Below, in pieces: positions 1 to 6,477 of a DNA stretch of 6,586 nucleotides. This DNA is from Prevotella sp. CAG:617 (GTDB lineage Bacteria > Bacteroidota > Bacteroidia > Bacteroidales > Bacteroidaceae): contig FR903632.1 of assembly GCA_000438115.1 (NCBI GenBank), positions 30,682 to 37,267 on the forward strand, in the 5' to 3' direction. A program made the translations under genes and the position numbers. The notes below the pieces were generated by a model. That model was given only the letters and a program-made list of their open reading frames with translations. It was not told the origin of the DNA and made no database searches. The first letter of the stretch is position 1, and the number at the start of each line of letters is the position of its first letter.

Positions 1-1400
1 ATGTTGCGGAAGCAACCCGTCAGCACCATCAGTATGCCGGCTATGATGACCGCCGTGACGGGGGCTATGGGTATGGCGTCAATCACCATCATCACCACCA
101 TGAGCAGCATGATGAGTGCGGCCACGGGGGCCTTGTAGTCAAGCGTCACCTTGGCAGCCTCTTCCAGCGGTTGTCCCAACACTACCCATTGGCTGCTTTT
201 GCGCTCAAGTCGGGCAATGTCGCTCCAGCGTCCCTGCACCAGCAGCACGTCGCCGCTGGCGGTGCGCACGTCGCCCAGCTCCTGCAGGATGTAGTCGGAC
301 TTCCGGCGTATGCCCAGCACGTTCAGGTTGTATTTCTCGCGGAATCCGGCTTCCTTGATGCTGCGGTTGATGATGGAGGCGTTGGGCATGAGCAGTATTT
401 CGGCAATGCCGATGTCGTAGAAGTTGATGGCGGGGGCCTGCGTGTCCTCGGTGGTGTGGGTGTCCATGATGTCGAGTCCGAAGTCGCGGGCAAACAGTTC
501 CAGCTGTTCGAATTCACCGCTTACGTAAAGCACGTCCGACGGCCGCAGCACGGTGTCGGGCGAGGCCAGGCGCTGGTTGACGGTTTTCAGGAAGCGGTGT
601 TGCGAAGCCTCGTCGCGGCGTATCTCCAGAATGTTCAGTTTGTATTGCTGACCGGCGTTGATGCTGCTGATGCTCATGCCGCAGGCCTTGGCCTGGCGCG
701 GCACACGCAGGCGGAACAGCGTGTCCGAGAGTTTGTATTCCTTGACCAGCTCCTTGAGGCTCTTGCCGCTTCGGTTTTCTTCGCTTCCGGAATTTTTTTT
801 GTCCAGGAACCACTTGCTCAGGGGCAGCAGCACAACAATGCCCGTGGCTACGCATATCAGACCTACGGGCAGAAACGAAAAGAAGCCCAGGTGTACCAGA
901 CCGGCCTTGCGCAGCGTTTCCTCAATGACCAGGTTGGGCGGCGTACCGATGAGTGTCATCATGCCGCCCAGGCTGCTGGCAAAGGCCAGCGGCATCAGGA
1001 AGCGCGACGAGCTGATGCCGGCCCCGGCAGCCATGCTCACCACGATGGGCAGCATCAGGGCCACCGTACCGGTGTTGCTGATGAAGGCCCCGATGCCGGC
1101 CGTGACGAGCATGATGAGCACAAACATGCGCGTTTCGCTGTTTCCGGCCAGGCGCAGCAGGCGTGCGCCAATCATCTTGGCCAGGCCCGTCTGTACGATG
1201 GCGCCGCCCACCACAAACAGCCCCACCATCATGATGACGACGGAGTTGGAAAAGCCCGACAGCGCCTCTTCGGGAGTAAGAATCTGGAATATGAGCAGAC
1301 TGACCAGCGCGCAGAGCGCCACGAGGTCGGCCCGGATTTTGCCAATGACAAAGCAGATGGCCGTGAGCACTAGGATGATAAGCGTAATGTACATGGTCAT
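1..1400 (-). CDS. SLC13/DASS-family permease with two RCK_C domains (partial, C-terminus beyond left edge)
   Basis: This is an inner-membrane anion permease of the SLC13 (divalent anion/sodium symporter, CitT-like) superfamily. The frame is open from ATG 1400 to base 1 without a stop, giving 466 residues; the rest lies outside the window. Seen: hydrophobic helices near residues 4-20, 26-41, 53-72 and 92-107; the first-half family signatures SNTGT at 108-112 and GTPPN at 152-156; and a helix at 176-193. A soluble stretch of about 200-420 follows and fits two tandem RCK_C (TrkA-C) modules, about 224-310 and 330-400. Membrane helices resume at about 424 and 444. From family knowledge, a second SNT-type motif is expected past the edge, and total length should be near 600 residues. 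Homologues with this layout move sulfate, phosphate or dicarboxylates; the substrate cannot be told here. A second in-frame ATG at 1394 could be the true start. No Shine-Dalgarno is visible. Confidence 0.93.
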   Translation of the reverse strand, partial: MTMYITLIILVLTAICFVIGKIRADLVALCALVSLLIFQILTPEEALSGFSNSVVIMMVGLFVVGGAIVQTGLAKMIGARLLRLAGNSETRMFVLIMLVTAGIGAFISNTGTVALMLPIVVSMAAGAGISSSRFLMPLAFASSLGGMMTLIGTPPNLVIEETLRKAGLVHLGFFSFLPVGLICVATGIVVLLPLSKWFLDKKNSGSEENRSGKSLKELVKEYKLSDTLFRLRVPRQAKACGMSISSINAGQQYKLNILEIRRDEASQHRFLKTVNQRLASPDTVLRPSDVLYVSGEFEQLELFARDFGLDIMDTHTTEDTQAPAINFYDIGIAEILLMPNASIINRSIKEAGFREKYNLNVLGIRRKSDYILQELGDVRTASGDVLLVQGRWSDIARLERKSSQWVVLGQPLEEAAKVTLDYKAPVAALIMLLMVVMMVIDAIPIAPVTAVIIAGILMVLTGCFRN

Positions 1401-1448
1401 GAATTTAAGTTGTGGATTAGATATGAAAGTATTGGTGTGGGGAAGAAT

Positions 1449-1500
1449 TGACGGCAAGCTGTGGTTGTGCCGCAGCCGTCAGCTCGGAGACAGCCGTCAG
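1449..1500 (-). repeat. Leader direct repeats with a complementary partner, upstream of the SLC13 gene
   Basis: Read on the minus strand, the decamer ctgacggctg occurs twice, at 1500-1491 and 1482-1473, 18 bases apart. A complementary gccgtca follows at 1455-1449. The heptamer tgacggc within either copy can pair with that partner, so two mutually exclusive hairpins are possible. The repeats sit close to the predicted transcription start of the permease gene, at the 5' end of a leader of about 100 bases. Seen: the repeats and the complementarity. Inferred: a role in translation or transcription control. Binding sites for a DNA-binding protein are an alternative. Confidence 0.5.
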
Positions 1501-1505
1501 TTATA

Positions 1506-1513
1506 CAAAGGTA
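1506..1513 (-). promoter_or_regulatory. -7 element (TACCTTTG) of the SLC13 gene promoter
   Basis: The minus strand reads TACCTTTG, a full match to the Bacteroidetes primary sigma factor -7 consensus TAnnTTTG. No convincing -33 TTTG is present about 20 bases further upstream. It lies after the terminator-like hairpin of the preceding gene and implies a leader of about 100 bases before ATG 1400. Confidence 0.6.
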
Positions 1514-1550
1514 CAAAAATATTTGGAAATATCGCATAAAACGAGGATAT

Positions 1551-1603
1551 GCAACAGGGCAGCAAACTGTCTGGGAATACTGAACAGTTTACTGCCCTGT
1601 TGC
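1551..1603 (-). terminator. Terminator-like 20-bp hairpin downstream of the Fe-S membrane protein gene
   Basis: Arms of 20 bases at 1551-1570 and 1584-1603 are complementary around a 13-base loop. The one non-Watson-Crick position is a G-U pair in minus-strand RNA but a C-A mismatch in plus-strand RNA, which points to function in the leftward transcript. The hairpin starts 15 bases after the stop codon of the Fe-S gene and ends before the permease promoter. The sequence after it contains only a short T run (cgtttta), so it is not a textbook intrinsic terminator. Roles as a 3'-end stabiliser or attenuator are alternatives. Confidence 0.7.
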
Positions 1604-1618
1604 AGGTGGTCATGTTGA

Positions 1619-2254
1619 TTATTTCCGGCAGAGAATGTGAATCAAGGAAAAAGTCAATAGCAGCAGCCCAAGTTTGTAATGCATCAGCCCGAGGGAAGAG
1701 TTTGCTCCCGTTACGTAGGTAATCAGCACGATACCCGTGCAAACGGTCATTAGAAAAAGTAGTGACAGGAAAAAGGTAATCCAGCGTTTATGGGTTATAC
1801 CTTTTGAGGCAATGTCTTTGTACCAGAGTTTGTGACGTTTTATGTGGGCCGTCGCCGATAGTAGCCAAAGGAGCGATGCGATGGTGTGAGCCACGCTCCA
1901 CATCAGCCTGTTTTCATGGCTGGTGTCGTGTCCGGCGGCAGTGTGCAGACCGAATCCTGTAATGGCAGATGCTATGAAAGCTATCGGCAGGAGCCGCTCC
2001 ATGTGGACAGACGCATGTATCCTGCGGGTAGGAGTTGTTGCGTTCGTCTTGAAGAACACGCTGTTCGGACATGTTTTTATGCATTTGCAGCAGCCGATGC
2101 AGGCGTCAGGATTCTTGAATATTGCGTGTCGGTGCCACAGAAAACCAGTCTTTCCGATTACTTTTCGTGGGCAATTCTTTATACATTTCCAACACGCCGT
2201 GCATTGGTATGGATTCATGCAGACGTATGCTGTTGCTGTTCTTTTTATTTTCAT
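1619..2254 (-). CDS. Membrane protein with two 4Fe-4S ferredoxin clusters and a four-helix, DUF4405-like cytochrome b domain
   Basis: A 211-residue protein, predicted to carry electrons between cytoplasmic Fe-S clusters and the membrane. Two ferredoxin motifs are visible: C18-x2-C21-x2-C24-x3-C28 and C52-x2-C55-x2-C58-x3-C62, each Cys-Pro terminated, with extra cysteines at 12 and 56. Four hydrophobic helices follow at about 86-104, 117-138, 158-182 and 189-208. The basic loop 139-158 and the CRK tail place the N-terminus and clusters in the cytoplasm by the positive-inside rule. H123/H137 in helix 2 and H192/H206 in helix 4 are each 14 residues apart, the spacing of di-heme b cytochromes. 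The domain resembles DUF4405. ATG 2254 is preferred over the upstream in-frame TTG at 2275, because that TTG is inside the promoter -7 box. The gene lies 74 bases downstream of the AraC gene and is followed by a hairpin. Redox partner and physiological role are not recognisable. Confidence 0.88.
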   Translation of the reverse strand: MKIKRTATAYVCMNPYQCTACWKCIKNCPRKVIGKTGFLWHRHAIFKNPDACIGCCKCIKTCPNSVFFKTNATTPTRRIHASVHMERLLPIAFIASAITGFGLHTAAGHDTSHENRLMWSVAHTIASLLWLLSATAHIKRHKLWYKDIASKGITHKRWITFFLSLLFLMTVCTGIVLITYVTGANSSLGLMHYKLGLLLLTFSLIHILCRK

Positions 2255-2272
2255 AGCCGTTACTTTTTGTTG

Positions 2273-2280
2273 CAAAGTTA
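2273..2280 (-). promoter_or_regulatory. -7 element (TAACTTTG) of the Fe-S membrane protein gene promoter
   Basis: The minus strand reads TAACTTTG, matching TAnnTTTG, 18 bases upstream of ATG 2254. The expected -33 zone has only a T-rich stretch (gttctttta). The element contains the alternative TTG start at 2275, so a transcript from here would begin downstream of that codon. It lies in the short gap after the AraC stop codon. Confidence 0.6.
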
Positions 2281-2328
2281 AGCAGTAAGGCTGTAAAAGA
2301 ACATGGACGGAATCAGGTGCTACTTGGA

Positions 2329-3177
2329 TTATCTAAGGTTTTTCTGTCTGAATTCGCTTGGGCTTGTTCCTGTTGTTTGGGCAAACACGCGCGAGAAGTA
2401 GGCGTAATCGTCAATGCCGAGTCTGTTGGAAATCTCTTTTATGGCAAGGTCCGTATGAACCAGCAAGCGTTTGGCTTGCAGTATAAGTTCGTTTCTTATG
2501 TATGAAGTAGTATTGAATCCTGTAATTTCCTTGACTATTTCATTCAGATAGACGGGTGAAATATGTAGCAAGGAGGCATAATAGGAAGGGGGGCGGCTTA
2601 TGGAGATATGCTCGGTCAGCAGTTTGAAAAATGATAATACGATTTCAATATGTCTGGGGCTGTATTTTGTTTGCTGTAGCCCGATTTCCTGTATGGATTC
2701 AGCTACGACATTAATATATGCTTCTGTAAGTTTTCTTATCGTATCCTTTTTCAGTTCGTCCGTGATGTCGCCTATTCGGGCAGTGAGGATTGAAGCAATG
2801 TGTTTTAATTCGTTGATTCTTCGTTCGTCCGTTTTTACAGATGAAGCGAACAGTTGAAATCTGTCGAAAATGTGTTTGGCTTTATGTCCGACAAAGCTGC
2901 TTTCAGCAAAAAGAATCCAGCCTTTTGCTCTCTCTGAATCGACAAAGCGATGCACTTGTCTTGGCTGAATCAGGAACAAATCTCCTTGAGAAACCGTAAT
3001 TTCTTTAAAATCAATCATGCAACGTCCCCGGCCTTCTTCAACCAATCCAATAATGTAATAGTCATCTTGATGAGCATACGTGATTGGGGCATCATTGTCC
3101 TGTGTGGGAATGATTCTGCGAATGCGAATGCCGAATTCTGAAAACGTATAGGCCCGGTGTTGCGGAAGTGATTCCAT
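2329..3177 (-). CDS. AraC-family transcriptional regulator with N-terminal cupin sensor
   Basis: A cytoplasmic DNA-binding regulator of 282 residues, the usual length for the family. The N-terminal half looks like an AraC_binding cupin: a His/Asp-rich strand near 36-41 (HQDDYY), a glycine turn at 49-51, and the GDLFLIQPRQVHRF segment at 65-78, where a small ligand would be expected to bind. A helical linker runs about 115-190. The C-terminal half is the double helix-turn-helix: first HTH about 197-217, second about 246-264 with the family signature IKEISNRLG...YFSRVF, ending in the usual GTSPSEFR. ATG 3177 is the first start after a -7 promoter box. The stop is 74 bases before the Fe-S gene in the same direction with no terminator between, so that gene is the likeliest target, possibly along with araC itself. 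The inducer cannot be told from sequence. Codon and base use are AT-richer than in the flanking peptidase and permease genes. Confidence 0.95.
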   Translation of the reverse strand: MESLPQHRAYTFSEFGIRIRRIIPTQDNDAPITYAHQDDYYIIGLVEEGRGRCMIDFKEITVSQGDLFLIQPRQVHRFVDSERAKGWILFAESSFVGHKAKHIFDRFQLFASSVKTDERRINELKHIASILTARIGDITDELKKDTIRKLTEAYINVVAESIQEIGLQQTKYSPRHIEIVLSFFKLLTEHISISRPPSYYASLLHISPVYLNEIVKEITGFNTTSYIRNELILQAKRLLVHTDLAIKEISNRLGIDDYAYFSRVFAQTTGTSPSEFRQKNLR

Positions 3178-3195
3178 GTATATTGTATTTACTTA

Positions 3196-3203
3196 CAAAT
3201 ATA
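3196..3203 (-). promoter_or_regulatory. -7 element (TATATTTG) of the AraC gene promoter
   Basis: The minus strand reads TATATTTG, matching TAnnTTTG, 18 bases before ATG 3177, implying a very short leader. No clear -33 TTTG is seen at the right distance, as might be expected if an activator is needed. Short inverted repeats lie just upstream (3223-3249 and 3227-3274). Confidence 0.5.
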
Positions 3204-3222
3204 TAGCATCATATTGGACTTT

Positions 3223-3274
3223 CATAAGAACTCTAAGCGTTTCCTTATGTGGAGTTATGGATTTTTTGAGTTCT
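3223..3274 (-). promoter_or_regulatory. Candidate operator: overlapping inverted repeats upstream of the AraC promoter
   Basis: Two overlapping inverted repeats are seen: cataag (3223-3228) with cttatg (3244-3249), and agaactc (3227-3233) with gagttct (3268-3274). They start about 20 bases upstream of the predicted -7 box of the AraC gene, where an autoregulatory site could lie. Arms are only 6-7 bases in AT-rich DNA, so chance is a real alternative. Confidence 0.25.
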
Positions 3275-3311
3275 GATGACTGCTGTACGCTGGATATCAT
3301 TGAACAATCCC

Positions 3312-3368
3312 CTTATATCACAGTCTCTCCGCCTTGTTGGTAGTGCGGATGGGAAACTGTGATATAAG
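3312..3368 (-). terminator. Strong intergenic hairpin 33 bases after the M16 peptidase stop codon
   Basis: Perfect 13-base arms lie at 3312-3324 and 3356-3368. A second, inner stem pairs tccgc (3328-3332) with gcgga (3345-3349) around a 12-base loop. The position directly downstream of the peptidase gene and upstream of the AraC promoter suits a terminator or 3'-end stabiliser. There is no U-tract after the stem on either strand, so intrinsic termination is not proven. A structured small RNA or a protein-binding palindrome is an alternative. Confidence 0.55.
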
Positions 3369-3401
3369 ATGTGGGCTTATGGAAACAAATATTTCCGGGA
3401 A

Positions 3402-6314
3402 TCAGTAGCCGAATATCTCCTTTTGTGAAACCCGTTGCAGCGGTCCGAATTTTTCCAGGCGCTTCAGGTCGAGTTCCTTTTCTTCGCCGGTCAGGAAACG
3501 CGTGTAGTGTTTGTCTTTGAGATATGTTTCCTGGAATTCAACCAGGTCTTTCAGTTTCAGGGAAGGAATGGTTTGATACAGGCGGATGCGCGGGTCTGTG
3601 TTCTGCCCCAGTTTGTGGTTGTTGTAGTAGTACCACAGAATATCTTCCTTGATGATACGTTCGTTGCGCAGTTCCGAGAGGGTAGCCTGCTGGGCCAGTT
3701 CAAAGGCCGGCTGGCTGGCCGGCATATTGTTGAGTATGTCGTCAAAGGCGTCGGCTGCGTCGGCCACTTTGTCGTTCTGCGTTGTGATGTGCGCTATCAT
3801 GATGTAGGGATCCTCCGGTCTTTCGGGTTTTACCATTTGGGCTTGGGCACTGTAGGCCAGGCCTCTTGTCTCGCGCATTTCCTGGAATACGATTCCGTTG
3901 GTCGATTCGCCGAAATAGGCGTTAAAGAGTACGCGCAGCGGTTCGATTTTCGGATTGTAGGTCATGCCTAAGTTGGCATATTGCTGCATGAGCGTATTCT
4001 TAGCCTTGTATGGCGAGAGGAGCAGGCGGTCGGTTGTGGTGGGTTGGATGCTGAAGGCTGACTTTTCGTGAGCTGTCGTCACGTTGGCGTTGTTGTTGCG
4101 GTTGAGCATGTCCAGTATGGATTTTTCGGAATCCGGTCCGTAATAGAATATGGTGTGTTCCGTTTTCAGGAGTTCCTTAATCAGGTCCACCAGGCTTTGG
4201 GGTGAGGTCTGCTGCAGCTCTTCCGTGCTCATTACGTTGTTTTCCGGCGAGTGCGGACCATAGATGGCATAGCTTTTCAGGGCGCTGAAGTTACGGGCCT
4301 GGCTTGCTTTGTCGTCGTCGCGCTGCTTGATGATGTCGCTCACCATGTTTTGGTAGATGCCTTCTTCAATCTGCGGGTATTCCAGCAGCTGTGCCAGCAG
4401 TTTCAGGGCCGGCTTGAGGTTGCTGTTCAGTCCGCGCAGGTTTATGTAGGTCTGCTCTTTGGTCGATACGATGTTCAGCGAGCATGCCAGCCGGTAGAAA
4501 GCTTCTTTCAGGGCTTTGGGCGACATGTCCTTGCTGCCCAGGTAGCTCAGGTAAGTGCAGGCCGTGTTGAGGCGTTTGTCGTCGTTGGTGCCCCGTTCGA
4601 TGAGATAGGTCAGGGAGAAGAGGTCGTTCTGCGTATTCTGTTTGTAGAGTACGGGCGTACCGTTCTTGGTTTTGAGTTGCTGCAAATCTTTTTGGAAATC
4701 CACAAACACGGGGTTTACGGGTTTTGTCGGCATGGCCAGTACCTTTTTCAGAAAAACGCTGGCCGTGTCGCGGTTGGCCTCAATGGGGGTGATGGCGGGT
4801 TTGGGGATTTTCTTTTCCGTGGTGTCAATGCCCTGGCGTTTCCACACGCAGGCGTAGTTGTCGGGGCCCAGTGTGCGGCGGGCGTATTCAATCAGTTCCT
4901 TGCGGCTGATGTTGCCCAGGTTGTTCAGTCGGCTGACGGCCTCTTTCCAGGGCAATCGGTGTACAAAGGCATTGACAAAGTTGGAGGCCCGGTTTTCGTT
5001 GTCGTCGAGCATTTCCATTTGCTGGCGTTTCAGGTTGTTGACGATGGCCTCCAGGTTGCGTTCGTCAAACGAGCCGTTGCGTATGCGCTCTACCTCTTCC
5101 AGCAGGATCTGGCGCACGCGTTGCAGGTTCTGTCCGCGTTTGGGCATGCCCATCAGAATCATGGCCGAGTGGTCCTGCAGGCCGTAGAGGAAGGCCATGC
5201 TTCCCAGTACGCGCTGCTGCTGGTTGAGCTCCAGGTCGAGCATGCCGGCCTGTCCGTTGTAGAGCAGCATGGAGAGCAACATGGCTTTCGGGTAGTCGGG
5301 GCTGGCATAGCCCGGCATGCGCCACGAAAGCATGACGCTCTCGCTTTCCTGTCCCCACACGGTGCGTTCAAGCGGCTGCGTGATGGGGGCTTCGGCGGCA
5401 AACTTCAGTTGGGGCAGCGACGGGTTGGGTTGCCATTGCCCGAAGTAACGGTCAATGGCGGCTATTGTGCTGTCGGGGTCAAGGTCGCCCGACATGCAGA
5501 TGGCCACGTTGTTGGGCACGTACCACGTTTTGTAGTATTGCTTGATGTTTGTGATGGACGGGTTCTTCAGTTCTTCCTGCGTGCCGATTACGGTTTGTGT
5601 GCCGTAGGGGTGGTGCGGAAAGAGCAGGGCAAACGTGTTGTCGATGAGTTTGCTGTTGTCGTTGGCCATCGACATGTTCTTTTCCTCATATACGGCTTCC
5701 AGTTCGGTGTGGAATCCGCGGATGACGTTGTGCATGAAGCGGTCGGCCTGTACCATCAGCCATTTGTCGAGTTCGTTGGCGGGTATGTTTTCCTCGTACA
5801 CCGTTTCGTCATACGAGGTGTAGGCGTTGCTCGAGAGGGCTCCGATGCCGGCCATGAGCTTGTCGTATTCGTTCGGAATGTTGTAGCGCGAGGCCAGCTG
5901 CGACACGCTGTCTATTTCGTGATACATGTGCAGGCGGGTCAGTGAGTCGGTGGTGTGGCGGTAGGCCTCGAAGCGGCGTTCAATGTCGTCAAGCAGTGGC
6001 CGTTCGGCCTGGTAGTTGGTGGTGCCGAACTGCTCGGTGCCCTTGAACATGAGGTGCTCAAAGTAGTGCGCCAGGCCGGTGGTTTCGGCCGGGTCGTTCT
6101 TGCTGCCGCTCCTGACGGCCACGTAACACTGGATATAGGGTTTTTCGTGATTGACGGTGAGATATACTTTCAGTCCGTTCTTCAGGGTGTAGATCCGGGC
6201 TTTCAGCGGGTCGCCCGCCACGCTGTCCACCCGGTAGGGGCGGGCGTTTTCGGCCTGCAGAGCTATGCCTGCGGCACACAGCGCCAGGATGCAAAGTCGT
6301 TTCAGTCTTTTCAT
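3402..6314 (-). CDS. Exported M16 family (insulinase/pitrilysin-like) zinc metallopeptidase
   Basis: A 970-residue peptidase, predicted to be periplasmic or cell-envelope located. Residues 1-21 form a signal peptide: basic KRLKR, a hydrophobic core, and a likely cut after LQA at 21. The inverted zinc motif HxxEH is present as H83-Y-F-E86-H87; E211 in the segment ELEAVYEEKN aligns with the third zinc ligand of insulin-degrading enzyme. The first catalytic domain covers about 40-215, followed by an M16_C domain (about 235-430, starting near HPYGTQTVIGT). The second half (about 540-960) repeats the fold but has no HxxEH. It keeps the conserved Arg/Tyr pair in MRETRGLAYSA (R817, Y821). About 47 extra residues lie between HxxEH and E211 compared with insulin-degrading enzyme. 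Family members degrade oligopeptides in a closed chamber; the substrate here is unknown. The gene has its own promoter and is followed by a hairpin. ATG 6314 is chosen because it directly precedes the signal peptide. Confidence 0.97.
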   Translation of the reverse strand: MKRLKRLCILALCAAGIALQAENARPYRVDSVAGDPLKARIYTLKNGLKVYLTVNHEKPYIQCYVAVRSGSKNDPAETTGLAHYFEHLMFKGTEQFGTTNYQAERPLLDDIERRFEAYRHTTDSLTRLHMYHEIDSVSQLASRYNIPNEYDKLMAGIGALSSNAYTSYDETVYEENIPANELDKWLMVQADRFMHNVIRGFHTELEAVYEEKNMSMANDNSKLIDNTFALLFPHHPYGTQTVIGTQEELKNPSITNIKQYYKTWYVPNNVAICMSGDLDPDSTIAAIDRYFGQWQPNPSLPQLKFAAEAPITQPLERTVWGQESESVMLSWRMPGYASPDYPKAMLLSMLLYNGQAGMLDLELNQQQRVLGSMAFLYGLQDHSAMILMGMPKRGQNLQRVRQILLEEVERIRNGSFDERNLEAIVNNLKRQQMEMLDDNENRASNFVNAFVHRLPWKEAVSRLNNLGNISRKELIEYARRTLGPDNYACVWKRQGIDTTEKKIPKPAITPIEANRDTASVFLKKVLAMPTKPVNPVFVDFQKDLQQLKTKNGTPVLYKQNTQNDLFSLTYLIERGTNDDKRLNTACTYLSYLGSKDMSPKALKEAFYRLACSLNIVSTKEQTYINLRGLNSNLKPALKLLAQLLEYPQIEEGIYQNMVSDIIKQRDDDKASQARNFSALKSYAIYGPHSPENNVMSTEELQQTSPQSLVDLIKELLKTEHTIFYYGPDSEKSILDMLNRNNNANVTTAHEKSAFSIQPTTTDRLLLSPYKAKNTLMQQYANLGMTYNPKIEPLRVLFNAYFGESTNGIVFQEMRETRGLAYSAQAQMVKPERPEDPYIMIAHITTQNDKVADAADAFDDILNNMPASQPAFELAQQATLSELRNERIIKEDILWYYYNNHKLGQNTDPRIRLYQTIPSLKLKDLVEFQETYLKDKHYTRFLTGEEKELDLKRLEKFGPLQRVSQKEIFGY

Positions 6315-6362
6315 GATACAGAGATTGTCGTGTTAAGCAATGACTTGTCTTTTTTATGGTTG

Positions 6363-6370
6363 CAAAAGTA
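6363..6370 (-). promoter_or_regulatory. -7 element (TACTTTTG) of the M16 peptidase promoter
   Basis: The minus strand reads TACTTTTG, matching TAnnTTTG, 48 bases upstream of ATG 6314, giving a leader of about 40 bases. A weak TTTA lies 16 bases upstream of it, where the -33 element (TTTG) would be expected. The leader is A-rich before the start and has no Shine-Dalgarno, as is usual in Bacteroidetes. Confidence 0.65.
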
Positions 6371-6432
6371 CGAAATATGTGGCGATTAAAGTTCTTAATA
6401 ATGATAACACATGCTAATTTTCATTGCATTCA

Positions 6433-6445
6433 GCCGGGGGCCGGC
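6433..6445. repeat. Short GC palindrome gccgg-ggg-ccggc
   Basis: A perfect 5-base inverted repeat around three G residues, about 65 bases upstream of the peptidase -7 box. It shares the gccgg core with the periodic array that starts at 6478 and may be its left-hand edge. Confidence 0.45.
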
Positions 6446-6477
6446 ATGTGTCGGACTTCCGCATTTTTCTTACCTCG

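Noticed and set aside
81..101. Plus-strand codons reading as Asn followed by six His, resembling a hexahistidine tag
   Set aside because: It is the reverse of Met/Val-rich codons in a membrane helix of the permease. Nothing suggests an engineered sequence.
171..1373. 400-codon and overlapping 293-codon open frames on the plus strand
   Set aside because: Both are antisense to the SLC13 permease, which carries the SNTGT and GTPPN signatures and an uninterrupted frame to the left edge.
1497..1742. 81-codon minus-strand open frame over the end of the Fe-S gene and the hairpin
   Set aside because: It overlaps the Fe-S gene in another frame and runs through the terminator and into the permease promoter; no recognisable protein features.
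1886..2288. Cys-rich plus-strand open frames (131 and 121 codons)
   Set aside because: The cysteines come from the reverse reading of the Fe-S gene; the minus-strand frame has two complete 4Fe-4S motifs.
4251..5945. 564-codon open frame on the plus strand
   Set aside because: It is fully antisense to the M16 peptidase gene, whose zinc motif and signal peptide are clear. Its composition (many Val, Gln, His, Gly) is typical of the reverse frame of a GC-rich gene, and no domain is recognisable.
6252..6314. Lipoprotein signal in the M16 peptidase
   Set aside because: The residues before Cys13 are L-A-L, and leucine at -1 does not fit the lipobox; a signal peptidase I site after residue 21 fits better.
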